From Nicotiana tabacum (lineage: Eukaryota; Streptophyta; Magnoliopsida; Solanales; Solanaceae): a DNA stretch of 64,000 bases. Both the position numbers and the translations under genes were made by a program. The stretch lies in the NCBI RefSeq assembly GCF_000715075.1, contig NC_134102.1:98163766-98227765 (forward strand), given 5' to 3'. The notes below the pieces were generated by a model, which worked only from the letters and a program-made list of their open reading frames with translations, had not been told where the DNA came from and searched no databases. Below, in pieces: positions 12,524-23,430 of the stretch (positions are counted from its first letter, which is position 1; each line of letters begins with the position of its first letter).

Positions 12524-13889
12524 AGTTGAGATTCCCTCTCTTCAGATCATTGTTGAAGTCGAGATTGAGGATGAAGATTTGGTCAAGAACTAATTGGAAC
12601 AATTGACACTAATTGATGAAAAATGATTTGTCACGACCAAAAATCCCGCCACAGGCATCGTGATGGCACCTAGTCTCTAATACTAGGTAAGCCGATTTCA
12701 ATTACATTTTTGAAGCCATTTTATTTAATTAAATAAGTAATCAAAACTAACAGCGGGACAAATAAAAATATACAACCTCCCAAGATTGGTAGTACTGAGT
12801 CACGAACTCTAGCTGAATACATGATATGATCACAAGGACCAAATATACAATATTGTTTGATTAAAAATTAATAGTACAATGAAATGAACAGACTCCAAGG
12901 GACTGTGACGACCAAGCATCTCTACCTTGAATCCTTGCGATCACACTCTAACTCTGTTTGGGTCCGATACCTCCAATACCTGGCTCTGCACAAAAATGTG
13001 TAGAAGTATAGTATGAGTACACCACGGTCGGTACCCAGTAAGTATCAAGACTAACCTCAGTGGAGTAGAGACAAGGTACAGTCAAGACACTCACTAGTCT
13101 AATAACCTGTGCAATATAGTATGCAAAATAATACTGGAAAATAACTAGCAATGATAACAATAAAATCAACCAGTGATATAACAACAATGCAACAAGAACA
13201 TCATAATTATTGCTCAGACGAATAAGGAACACAGGTACAACCAATTAATCAAGTCCTTCAAATATAAATTCTTTCGCCTATATATTTTTCAAATAATAAT
13301 TTTCAGGATATAATACTTTCCAATAAATATATTTTCAAGTAAAAGTCACCATGTGACACCTCATTTCACAATCATAAAAATTACGGATCTCAGCCCACTT
13401 TCATATTTTTTTTCACGGCACCTCGTGCCCATATTTCTATCACCATCACACGGACTACTCACGTGTCAAAATATCAATGTATATAAGATCCGCAGGATCA
13501 ATTTATTTTCACTAAAGTAAGGTTAAAATCTTTAAATCAAGTAAGAAATCAACAAAGGAATGAATTTATTTTAGAAACCATTTGGGTGAAGAAAATGGCA
13601 TTCCAATTAAAATGAAGCATCCGATAACTACTAATTTGGATGTAAAATTTATTAAATTAAAACATAATAGCAATTTCTTTTATTCGAAACAACTCAATTC
13701 TCGAAAACCAGTAAAAAAGATAAACACAAATCTGTAGAGTCTTGTACAAGGAGTCAAAGCCAATACAATACAATAAGGAATGCAAAACACATAATAAAAT
13801 CAAATAATACATCACGAAAGAACACAAGAATTTATATATCACGGAAAAAATAAAATAACCAAAGGCAAGTGCATCCATAGAAAAATATC

Positions 13890-14160
13890 AACAAAGGGCA
13901 CTCCGGAGGTACCGCCTCGTAGTCCCAAAAGTAAATATGTAAGACAGGGGGATCTCCCGAGGTACCGCCTCGTAGTCCCAAAGTAAATATGCAAGAACAA
14001 CGGGATCTCCCGGAATACCGTTTCGTAGTCCCAAAGTAAATATGCAAGGCAGGGGGATCTCCCGGAATTCCATTCTGTAGTCCCAAAGTAAATATGCAGG
14101 GCAGGGGGATCTTACGGAATACCGTTCCGTAGTCCCAAAGTAAATATGATTTCAATAACT
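13890..14160 (-). repeat. 64-bp hairpin minisatellite in solo LTR
   Basis: Five units of about 64 bp with the phrase GTAGTCCCAAAGTAAATATG. On the minus strand each unit carries an inverted repeat around the loop CGGTA. Arms are CGAGG/CCTCG in the units near 13910-13980 and shift to GGAA/TTCC or GAA/TTC types near 13995-14140. The arms change together, which argues for selection or repair acting on the fold. Confidence 0.8.
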
Positions 14161-14507
14161 GCACATCAAGTGCTCACATATCATAAATGGTTCATCAAGT
14201 GCTCAAATATTTCAACTTGCTACTGAAACCAACAATACATCATTTTCCACAATAAGGAGCCCATGGCTTGACCATAATGTGCACAAAAATCTTAACAAAA
14301 ATATTCGGGAGTGAACAACTCAACAAAATAATATTTCACATAAATTCAAGGTGGCAATCATACCAAATCATCATATAAAAATAATTTTAACAAACAGGGA
14401 TCTAGGAATGAAAAATAGAGGATTTAATAAGTGCTAATAATTTCCAACTTAATACATAAGGGCGTCTAAGGATTTTAATCAATGAAATTTGTATATATAT
14501 AAACCAA

Positions 14508-14531
14508 GTACGTACTCGTCACCTCGCATAC
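14508..14531 (-). promoter_or_regulatory. GAGGTGACGAG hairpin in solo LTR
   Basis: On the minus strand GTATG and CGTAC can pair (one G-T wobble) around CGAGGTGACGAGTA. The loop core matches those at 6997, 18741, 26482, 53083 and 60454. Confidence 0.6.
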
Positions 14532-15109
14532 ATGGTTTTCAATTACACAATTTGCACATAATACTCAATGCATAAGGAGTATTTCCCCCACTCGAGGTTA
14601 AGCAAGACACTTACCTTATTGAAGTTGTGCCGATATTCCAGAATCACCTTTTTGCTTGAATTGGCCTCCGGACAGCTCAAATCTATCCAAATTAATGATA
14701 TCACTTCATTAAAATTCATCGGAAATAATTCCGGATAATAAAACACCAACTTAAAATTTTATTCTAAAAAGTCAGCGCGGGGCCCGCCCCTCGGAACCCG
14801 ACAAACTTTTTACGAAATCTGAACACCTATTCCGATACGAGTTCAACCATACCAAAATTATCAAATTCCGATAATGGATCGCCCTTCAAATCTTAAATTA
14901 AAGTCTAGAGGATTTCTACCATTTGCAACCCAATTCACTAATTTAGTGATAAAAACAACAAAAGATTCATGTAATTTAACTAAAATCAAGTTAGGAATTC
15001 TTACCCCAACGTTTCCCTTGAAAACCTCTCGAAAGAATTGCCTCACCCGAGCTTCCTTGGTCCAAATATGGAAGAATGAGAAGAATTTGGACTTTATTCT
15101 GCTGTCCAG

Positions 15110-15660
15110 GGATTTGTTCTTCGCGTTCGCGACCTTTCCCTCGCGTTCGCGAAGAACAAATTCTCCAACAACCATTTTCAAACTCTTCTCAGACAGCCTC
15201 TAGTATAATTGTCATAACGTTTTGTACAAATCTCCAAATGACAAATGGTTTAACTTTCTAGAAACTAGACTCAAAGAGCTATAACTTTTATTGTTGCTCA
15301 TCTCCCCATTCCTTATAGATTGCGAAATATTATCTTCCAAAGTCAGCCCTATGCAACAGAGATTTCCAAACTCTTCCCAGATAGCTTGTAGTGTATCCAC
15401 CATAACTTTTGGTACACAACTCCAAATATCAAATGGTTTACCTTTCTAAAAACTAGACACAAATGGATACAATTTTTAGTTTCGGATCATCTCCAAATTC
15501 CTTATAGATTGCGAGATATGAGCCTCTAAATTTAGATGAGGAACAACAAAATTTCCTTCTTCGCGAATGCAAGAATCTCTTCGCGAACGCGAAGAACAAA
15601 GTCCCAACAGCAAAATCTTTCTTCGCGAACGCGAGAGGCTCCTCGCGAACGTGAAGAACA
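15110..15660 (-). repeat. CGCGTTCGCGAA motif cluster
   Basis: Two groups (15118-15155 and 15550-15655) of the near-palindrome TTCGCGAACGCGAA, or parts of it, on both strands. These are strong CpG clusters in DNA that is otherwise CpG-poor. Confidence 0.8.
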
Positions 15661-16632
15661 ACACCAGAACCAGCAACCAGCAGCATCAAAACATCCAAAC
15701 TTGGTCCAGAACTACCCCGAATCAAACCCGAGGCCCCCGGGACCCCGTCCAATCATACCAACCAGTCCCAATACATAACACGAACCTGCTCGAGGCTTCA
15801 AATCACATCAAACAACATCAAAGCCATGAATCATACCCCAATTCAAGCCTAATGAACTTTGAAATTTCAAATTCTATATCTTGTGCCGAAACACATCAAA
15901 TCAATCTGGAATGACTTCAAATTTTGCACACAAGTCATAATTGACATAACGAAGCTATTCCAATTTCCATAATCGGATTTCGGCCCCGATATCAAAAAAG
16001 TAAACCCCCCGATCAAACTTTCCAAAAATTTATCTTTCGCCATTTCAAGCCAAATTCCTCTACAGAGCTCCAAATAATTTTCCGCACATGCTCCTAAGTC
16101 CATAATCACCATACGGAGCTATTGACATCATCAAAATTTTATTTTGGACTCGTATTCATACAGTTTTGGCTACGGTAAAAATCCTAAGACTTAAGCTTCC
16201 ATTTTGGGGACCAAGTGTCCCAAATCACTCTGAATCATCCGGTAACTAAATTCAACCACGTACACAAGTCAATACACATAATAAGAAGCTGCTCAGGGCC
16301 TTATGCCACCAGACGGAGCTTAAATTCTTAAAACGACAAGTCGGGCCATTACATAATTGGCCGCAGTTTGCAACGGGCAGTCGTACCAACAAAGAATGGC
16401 TCGTGTATACAGCAAGAAAGTGCAGCCTAAGAAATTTGAAATAGGAAAACTCATTCTGAGACGTATCCTCCCACTTCATGAAGAAGCTAATGAAAAATTT
16501 GCTCCAACATGGAAAGGTCAATACATTTTAACGAGAGTACTGCAAAAGGGAGTGTTGTACCTGGAAAGCATCGAAGGAAATGTCCTTGAAACAATCGTCA
16601 ACGTGGATGCATTCAAAAGGCACTATGTTTGA

Positions 16633-17222
16633 CCCTCTATGTAGCATTAATGCTCTCCGATTGCGATGACGAAGGCTTTCTTTCTTACTATCCGAACACT
16701 ACCAATCCTTTGCAAACCCTTTGAGCCAGTTCCTTTCTTTTATTACCCTCTTTGGAACCCGAAAGTTATTTTATATATATAAAAAAATGGAAATGAAAAA
16801 TGAAAAAAAAAACAAAAAAAAAAACAAAAAAAAATCAAATTAGAAACAAAGTTCATTAAACTACGTTCGACTTGATTCCGAAAGAATACGTAGGAAGTCT
16901 CTATTTGGGGTTCAGTCACACTAAAATAAAAATTCACATTCCCCCAAAAGTTGAAATTGGGTAGATGTTATAATGGTTCGGCAATGGTGTCGCCTGAAAG
17001 GTTCCAAAGTTGTAATTCAATCCAAATATTTTTTATCCAAATCATTTTTCAAGTCCTTCCGATCAATCAACGAGATATTCAAAGTTGGAGGATACAGTCA
17101 CTTGTATCTCATGCAACCAAAACCAGAATAAGATAAATAAAATGAGAGGGTCTTATTGGTGAAAACCCTTACGGCCACCGTAAGGCGATGGGGGAGTAAA
17201 GAAGTTAAAATGAGAGAGTCTT
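16633..17222 (+). other. 3' non-coding DNA of the Ogre/Tat-type element, part 1
   Basis: Follows the integrase stop. It holds A-rich runs at 16780-16845, then leader/3'UTR-like blocks such as TTCGGCAATGGTGTCGCCTG, up to GTCTT (17218-17222), the target duplication of the inserted chromovirus. The sequence continues after 27985. No gene seen. Confidence 0.7.
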
Positions 17223-17929
17223 TGTGATGACAAAAAATGTCATCTTTAAATTTAATAAGTAATTTTGTGTTCTAAGACCTCGAAAAGCACCATTTATCAT
17301 TCATCGACTTGCGTGTGCAGTCCGTACAATTTTCCGGAAAGTTTTTATGTGAAAAATAGATTAAAATGGGAAATAGAGCTTTAAAACTTAACTTAGTTGA
17401 CTTTGGTCAACATTTTTAGCAAACGGACCCGGGTCAGTATTTTGACAGTTCTGGTAGCTCCGTATCGTGATTTGGGACTTGGGCGTATGCCCGAAATTTA
17501 ACTTGGAGGTCCCTAGCTCAAGTTATGACCATTTAACGGAACTAGCAATTTAAAGGCTAAATGTTTCAAGTTTGACCACGGGGTTGACTTTTTGATATCG
17601 GAGCCGGAATCCGATTCTGGAAATTTGAACAGCTCCATTAAGTAATTTTTGACTTGTGTGCCAAATTTAAAGTCATTCCGGATTCATTTAATATGTTTTG
17701 GCACGAGATTGGCAAATTGAAAGTTTAAAACTCAAAGTTCGAATCGGGGTGTGAATTGTATTTTCAGTGTTGTTTGACGTGATTTTATACCCCGAGTCAG
17801 TCCGTATTATGTTACGGGACTTGTTGGTATATTCGAGCGGGGTCCAGAGTACCCCGAGAGTGAAACGGATTGAAATCGAAACAAGAATTGGACTTAAGCA
17901 AAATCTAAAATTTTGAGTTCTGATGTAAT

Positions 17930-18140
17930 CGCACCTGCGGAATTTTGACGGCAGGTGCGAGCTCGCAGAAGTGAGACTTCTATCGCAGATGCGGTCCTTT
18001 TGCGCAGAAGCGGACGTCGCAGATGCGACATTTTGTCCGCAGGTGCGGAACCTCGCCTGGCAGTCCCACTTCGCATATGCGAGCTTTGTCTCACAAATGC
18101 GAGACCGCAGGTGCGAAAATATAGCCCGCAAATGCGAAAA
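17930..18140 (+). repeat. GCAGGTGCGA / GCAAATGCGA motif cluster, 5' LTR
   Basis: About a dozen short motifs of the form GC(A)GGTGCG, GCAGATGCG, CAAATGCGA and GCAGAAGCG in 210 bp, read on either strand. The counterpart in the 3' LTR is at 25680-25880. Confidence 0.8.
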
Positions 18141-18740
18141 TACTGGCCAGAATACATAAAATCGGGTCTTAGCCATTTTTACTCATTTTTGAATTTTAAG
18201 TCTCGGATTCGGGCGATTTCAAGGGGGATTTTCACGACTTTAAACTGGGTAAGTGTTCTTTATCATAAAGTGATTATATTTCACAAATCCATGTCTATAT
18301 GTATCATTTATTTCGGATTTAGATGGTAGAAATTGAAATTTTTGTAAAATTTTCCAAAAACAAAAAATTAAGATTTGAAGGTCTATTTGATAGCGGAATT
18401 GGACAAATTTGGTATGGTTGAACTCGTATCGGAACAAGTATTCGGATTTAGCAAGTTTTTCCGGGATTTGAGACGTGGGTCCCACTGCCGAATATTTTAA
18501 TGAATTTCATATTGTTATCCGAAAAATTTATAAATTCATATGGAATTAATCCTTATGATTAGTATTGAATATATTGAATTGTTTGTGAATAGATTTGAAG
18601 CTTTCGGAAGCAAATTTAAAAGAAAAAGCTGTGGTTGAATAATTGATTGGAATTTGCAAAGCGAGGTAAGTGTCGGGGTTAACCTTGACTTGAGGGAATA
18701 GAACCCTTAAATTGTTTGTTATGTGAATTGCATGTAAACA

Positions 18741-18772
18741 ACGTATAGGCGAGGTGACGAGTGTCTATACGT
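18741..18772 (+). promoter_or_regulatory. GAGGTGACGAG hairpin, chromovirus 5' LTR
   Basis: ACGTATAG pairs with CTATACGT over eight bases, extended by GC/GT through one wobble, around GAGGTGACGAGT. The 3' LTR copy (26482-26511) restores the wobble to a Watson-Crick pair: CGTATAGGC with GCCTATACG. Confidence 0.75.
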
Positions 18773-19129
18773 CGTCAAATTAATTGTTTGCCTGCTTATT
18801 TGAAAAATCATAAATTATTTTTAATCATAAATTAATTATTATAATAATTATTTCTCTCTTATTCTTTGCAAATGTAAATTCTTATTGAATTCCTGCATTA
18901 ATTGTTACATGCTATTTGAATTATGTGCCATAATTGTTATTTGACATTTAGCATAATAAATATTAAACTGCCTATTTGCTCCCTGATTTCTATAATAATT
19001 TGCTATTTGTCATTGTTTGCTTCATAATTAAACCATAATTATTGTATGCTTGTTGTCTCGGAATTTTATATTAATTGTTACATTTATTGGGAAAAATTTC
19101 TTCTATAAGAACTGGTAAATGAAAATGTT

Positions 19130-19585
19130 GGAGGAGCGGGTTGCACGCCGCAACATGATTGATTATAATGAATATATTGGAGGATCGGGTTGCACGCCGC
19201 AACGGACTTATTAAAAGTCAATATTGGAAGATCGGATTGCACGCCGCAACAAACTTATTAAAAGTTAATATTGGAGGATCGGGTTACACGCAGCAATAAA
19301 CTTATTAAAAGTCAATATTGGAGGATCGGATTGCACGCCGCAGCAGACTTATTAAAAGTCAATATTGGAGGATGGGGTTGCATGCCGCAACAGACTTATT
19401 AAAAGTCAATATTGGAGGATCAGGTTGCACGCCGCAACAGACAAGTTAAAAAGTTAATGTTGGAGGATCGGGTTGCACGCCGCAAACAGACTTGATTAAA
19501 ATGAATATGTTGGAGGAGCGGGTTGCACGCCGCAACAAAACTGAATGTCGATATATTGTGAGAGCGGGTTTCACGCTGCAACATA
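19130..19585 (+). repeat. Ten-unit hairpin minisatellite (about 47 bp), 5' LTR
   Basis: Units follow TTGGAGGATCGGGTTGCACG plus CCGCAACAGACTTATTAAAAGTCAATA. Each carries GTTGC-ACGCC-GCAAC, a five-base stem with a five-base loop. Ten units are counted here and eleven in the 3' LTR. Confidence 0.9.
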
Positions 19586-20203
19586 AATAATGGAAATGAT
19601 AATTTGTTATGACTACTGAGTTGCTTTCAATTATTGTAAATGAATTACTTGATTTATTCCTATTATTGTTGTTGTTACTAATATTAGCGTACAAGTTAAT
19701 GTAAGTGAACCGCCTTAGCCTCGTCACTACTTTGTCGAGGTTAGGCTCAGCACTTACCAGTACATGGGGTCGGTTGTACAGATACTATACTCTGCTCTTC
19801 TTGTGCAGATTTTGGAGTTGGTCCCAATGGCGTATCATAGACTTTCAGCTATCAGAGGAGACTTGAGGTATAACTGCATGGCGTCCGTAATTCTGATGTC
19901 CCCGTCTATTGTACTTTAGCTGTGTGTTTATTTCCAGACAACTTTATATTATTCAAACCTTTATTTGTATTTATTCTAGAAGCTCGTGCACTTGTGACAC
20001 CAATTCTGGGATGGTATTTAGACACCGTTGTTTGATGGAATATTTCACTATATTTCAAACTTTTCTTCCGCATTTGTTTTCTTGTTATTAATAAATTTAA
20101 AATTATTTAAAAATGGATAATATTATTCTAACATTGGCTTGCCTAGCAAGTGAAATGTTAGGCTCCATCACGGTCCGAATGTGGGAATTTCGGGTCGTGA
20201 CAG

Positions 20204-20217
20204 TTGGTATCAGAGCA
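20204..20217 (+). other. Primer binding site, tRNA-iMet type
   Basis: TTGGTATCAGAGCA begins one base after the LTR end. TGGTATCAGAGC is the standard plant initiator-methionine tRNA primer complement, usual for chromoviruses. Confidence 0.9.
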
Positions 20218-20403
20218 CTGGGTTACATAGGTCTCACGAGTCATGAGCAAGCTTAGTAGAGTCTGAAGGATTGGTACGGAGACGTCTGTACTTATCTCTC
20301 AGAGGCTATGAAGTTTAGGAACAATATCACTTCTCTCTTATTCTGTCGTGCGATTTTATTCTATCATCGATGATTGAACCATTGTACTCTTATTCTCTCG
20401 TAG

Positions 20404-21309
20404 ATGGTGAGAACGCGTAATACTTCTACCGATGGACAGGGACTAGAACCCCCAGTGGCAACTATGGCCAGGGGTAGAGGTCGAGGCCGAGGTCGTGCTA
20501 GAGGCCGAGGTAGAGCTCAGTCCAGAGCTCGAGCAGCTACACCTGTTGTAGAACCTCAGGTAGACCTTCATAAGGAGGTCCCAGTTCAGAATGTACCAGT
20601 TGGACCAGTTCAGGTCCCGGAAGGATTCATAGCCACTCCAGTGCTTCAGGATGCTCTAGTCCGATTGGTGAGTCTTATCAAAGGTGTGTCCCAGAATAGT
20701 ACATTTCCAGTGGCACCATCCATCTCACAGACTGTGGGAGGAGCACAAACTCTTACGGAGGGAGAGAGAGTGAGGAGGTTCATTGAGGGACTCACTCACC
20801 CTATCAGACTTCAGATGGCCAAGGAGACCGAAAGTGAGATTTCTTTTCAGGCGGCTGCTAATGTCGCAAGGAGGATCAAGATGGTTCTTGCATTGGAAAG
20901 AGGGCAGAGGTCCGATAAGAGGCCTCATCAGTTCGGTGGTTACAGTGGTGCCTCGTCTGGAGGCAGGGGTAATTTTGGTAGGGGTCATCCTCCCAGACCG
21001 TTTCATTCAACACTTCATGTATCTCCCGGTGCTTCAGGGAGTCACGGTCCTATTATGCCTTACTCTGGGCAGCCAGTATTCAGTGCACATTCAGCTCCTA
21101 TCAGTGCACCACCACTCCAGAGTTACTATAGTGGTTATCCGGCCCATCTGGGTCAGCTTCAGCTTCAGCAACCACGGCATCAGGATGGGTGTTATGAGTG
21201 TGGGAACATTGGTCACATCAGGAGGTATTGCCCTAGATTGGCGAGTAATAGATCTCGGCAAGATTCTTATGCCATCATACCGGCACCGATTGCTTCACCG
21301 CCTGCTTAG
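20404..21309 (+). pseudogene. Gag with capsid core deleted (chromovirus)
   Basis: The start MVRTRNTSTDGQG leads into an Arg/Gly-rich segment (RGRGRGRARGRG, residues 23-39), a variable linker, then RVRRFIEGLTHPIRLQMAKE (about residue 121 on) and a zinc knuckle CYECGNIGHIRRYC (C-X2-C-X4-H-X4-C) near residue 264. In related elements a capsid core of roughly 150 residues or more lies between the N-terminal linker and RVRRFIEGL. Here the two are fused at about position 20755 without breaking the frame. At 301 codons it is shorter than normal and could not form a capsid alone. The closing TAG at 21307 probably derives from CAG, since the same frame stays open beyond it. Confidence 0.9.
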
Positions 21310-22176
21310 CTAGCTAGAGGTAGGGGTCAGGCAGTTAGAGGTGGAGGTCAGGCCATTAGAGGTGGAGGTCCGACCATTAGAGGTGGAGGTCAGACTGTTA
21401 GAGGTGGAGGCCAGCCAGTTAGAGGCTGTCCCAGAGATGCAGTCCAGAGTGGTGGGGCCCAGCCCCGATTTTATGTTTTTCCAGCTAGGCCTGAGGCCGA
21501 GTCATATGATGTTGTGATCACATGTATCATTCCAGTTTGCCATAGAGATGCTTCAGTTCTATTTGATCCAGGATCTACTTATTCCTATGTGTCCTCCTAT
21601 TTTGCTTCATGTTTGGTTGTGCCTTGTGATTCTCTGAGTGCTTCTGTGTATGTATCGACACCGGTGGGAGACTCTGTTGTAGTAGATCATGTCTACCGTT
21701 CGTGTGTGGTTACTATTGGTAATCTTGAAACTAGTGTGGATCTTCTACTTCTTGATATGGTAGATTTCGATGTCATCTTGGGTATGGATTGGCTGTCTCA
21801 TTATCATGCTATATTGGACTGTCATGCCAAGATAGTGACCCTAGCTATGCCGGGGTTACCTCGGTTAGAGTGGAAAGGAACTCCCGGCCATTCTGCCAGT
21901 AGGGTTATTTCTTATTTGAAAGATCGGCGTATGGTAGAGAAAGTGTGTCTAGCCTATTTGGCTTATATTCGCGATCCCAGTGCGGATGTCCCTTCTATGG
22001 ACTTAGTACCAGTTGTTCGTGAATTTTCGGAAGTATTTCCTGCAGATCTGCCGGGGATGCCACCCGACGGAGATATTGACTTCTGTATTGATTTGGCTCC
22101 GGGCACTCAGCCAATTTCTATTCCACCATACCGTATGGCCCCGCCAGAGTTGAAAGAATTGAAAGAGCAGTTATAA
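21310..22176 (+). pseudogene. Retropepsin-like protease and linker (chromovirus)
   Basis: After the stop at 21307 the frame continues with a Gly/Arg-rich tandem (GQAVRGGG-type, 21320-21425) and then the aspartic protease: SVLFDPGSTYSYVS (active-site region; DPG in place of DSG/DTG) and FDVILGMDWLS with the second conserved segment. The linker EFSEVFPADLPGMPP leads to reverse transcriptase. The normal job is to cut the Gag-Pol polyprotein inside the particle. A stop TAA at 22174 (probably from CAA) separates it from reverse transcriptase. Confidence 0.9.
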
Positions 22177-22860
22177 GCCTTGCTTGATCAGGGATTCATT
22201 AGACCCAGTGTCTCGCCCTGGGGTGCACCAGTATTATTTGTAAAGAAGAAAGATGGCTCGATGCGGATGTGTATATATTATCGGCAGTTGAACAAGGACA
22301 CTATCAAAAACAAATATCCGCTACCAAGAATTGATGACTTATTTGATCAGCTTCAGGGTGCCAAGGTATTTTCGAAGATTGATTTGAGATCTGGTTATCA
22401 TCAGTTGAAGATTAGGGCGTCTGATGTCCCTAAGACAGCTTTTCGGACTCGGTATGGGCATTACGAGTTCCTAGTGATGTCATTTGGGTTGACAAATGCT
22501 CCAGCAACATTTATGGATTTGATGAATCGGGTGTTCAAGCCTTATTTGGATTCTTTTGTGGTTGTATTCAATGATGATATCTTGATTTACTCCAGCAGTC
22601 GAGAGGAGCATGAGCAGCATCTTCGAAGTGTGCTTCACACCTTGAAGAATAATCAGTTATATGCCAAATTTTCAAAATGCGAGTTTTGGTTAGACTCAGT
22701 TGCCTTTTTGGGACATGTTGTATCGGCAGAAGGCATAAAGGTAGATCCTAAGAAGATTGAGGCTATTCAGAATTGGCCTAGACCTACTTCGGTTATAGAG
22801 ATCCGGAGTTTCCTAGGTTTGGCAGGTTAATATCGTCGGTTCGTTGAAGGGTTTTCATCT
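22177..22860 (+). pseudogene. Reverse transcriptase domain (chromovirus)
   Basis: Recognised by [65 protein letters not shown], and the catalytic block [12 protein letters not shown] at about 22558-22593. The two catalytic aspartates are kept, but the residue before them is Asn where related copies usually have Ile or Val. Thumb-side [10 protein letters not shown] and FLGLAG follow. A stop at 22828 (TAA for a Tyr codon) cuts the frame, and a frameshift near 22880 follows. Family role: copying element RNA into DNA. Confidence 0.95.
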
Positions 22861-23430
22861 ATAGCAAGCACCTTGACCAGACTAAACCCAGAAGGGTGTT
22901 CCATTCAGATGGTCAGACGAGTGTGAATTGAGCTTTCAGAAGCTCAAGACCGCTTTGACTACGGTGCCAGTATTGGTATTACCCACAGGTTCAGGATCGT
23001 ATACGGTATATTGTGACGCATCTCACATTGGGCTTGGTGCAGTATTAATGCAAGATGGAAAGGTAATTGCATATGCGCCGCTTCAGTTAAAAGTTCACGA
23101 GAAGAATTATTCTGTTCATGACCTAGAATTGGTAGCCATTGTTCATGCACTGAAGATTTGGAGGCATTACCTCTACGGTGTCTCATGTGAGGTATTTACT
23201 GATCATCGTAGCCTCCAGTACCTGTTCAAACAAAAGGATCTTAATTTGAGGCAAAGAAGATGGATGGAGTTGTTGAAAGACTATGATATCACCATTTTGT
23301 ATCACCCCAGAAAGGCCAATGTGGTGGCCGATGCTTTGAGTAGAAAGGCTGTGAGTATGGGCAGTCTTGCGTATATTCCGGTTGGTGAGAGGCCATTAGC
23401 TACAGATGTTCAGACTTTGGCTAATCAGTT
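22861..23430 (+). pseudogene. RNase H domain (chromovirus)
   Basis: Frame is shifted by one relative to reverse transcriptase because of a small insertion in an A run near 22880. Conserved blocks are [16 protein letters not shown] (first Asp), [16 protein letters not shown] (Glu), [13 protein letters not shown] (Asp) and [10 protein letters not shown] (last Asp). All four acidic positions are present. Family role: removing RNA from the RNA-DNA hybrid. Confidence 0.92.

Larger units (their letters stand above)
12629..16353 (-). mobile_element. Minus-strand solo LTR (gypsy type, 3.7 kb)
   Basis: On the minus strand it begins TGTAATGGCCCGAC at 16353 and ends GGTCGTGACA at 12629. It is flanked by TGATT (12624-12628) and TAATT (16354-16358), a 5 bp duplication with one transition. 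No primer site, polypurine tract or coding sequence lies inside, as expected after recombination between two LTRs. It contains a CG motif cluster (15110-15660), a hairpin minisatellite (13890-14160) and, near 12986-13034, the CTGCAC and GTAC inverted repeats shared with other LTRs. Confidence 0.88.
12524..16632 (+). pseudogene. Integrase C-terminal remnant, split by a solo LTR
   Basis: The first exon-like piece (12524-12628) reads EVEIPSLQIIVEVEIED and ends LIDEK. The second (16354-16632) reads LAAVCNGQSYQQRMAR, PKKFEIGKLILRRILP, EKFAPTWKGQYILTRVL, then VDAFKRHYV and a stop TGA at 16630. Together they are the C-terminal domain of Tat/Ogre-lineage integrase. The two parts join exactly across the solo LTR once one target duplication is removed, which also shows an in-frame TGA (probably from CGA) at the joint. 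The HHCC zinc finger and the DDE catalytic core are deleted, so no catalytic activity is possible. The second piece is an uninterrupted frame of 90 codons, the best preserved coding DNA of this element. Confidence 0.88.
17223..20202 (+). mobile_element. 5' LTR of the chromovirus
   Basis: 2,980 bp. It shows, in order, the LTR start, a CG motif cluster (17930-18140), an ACGTGGGTCCCACT box near 18474, GGTAAGTGTCGGGG near 18665, the GAGGTGACGAG hairpin (18741-18772), the GTTGCACGCCGCAAC minisatellite (19130-19585), CTCGTCAC (19720-19727) and GTACATGGGGTCGGTTGTAC (19770-19789). It differs from the 3' LTR mostly by substitutions and one minisatellite unit. Confidence 0.95.

Noticed and set aside
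14861..15203. Frames of 106-109 codons on opposite strands in the solo LTR
   Set aside because: Both strands open over the same LTR sequence, with no homology to known proteins.
17688..18329. 162-codon minus frame and 124-codon plus frame in the chromovirus LTR
   Set aside because: Overlapping frames on both strands across the CG motif cluster. The matching 3' LTR region breaks them differently. This is a shadow of the repeat.
20725..21313. 93-codon minus frame and 176-codon plus frame within gag
   Set aside because: They lie in alternative frames of the recognised gag and show no domain.
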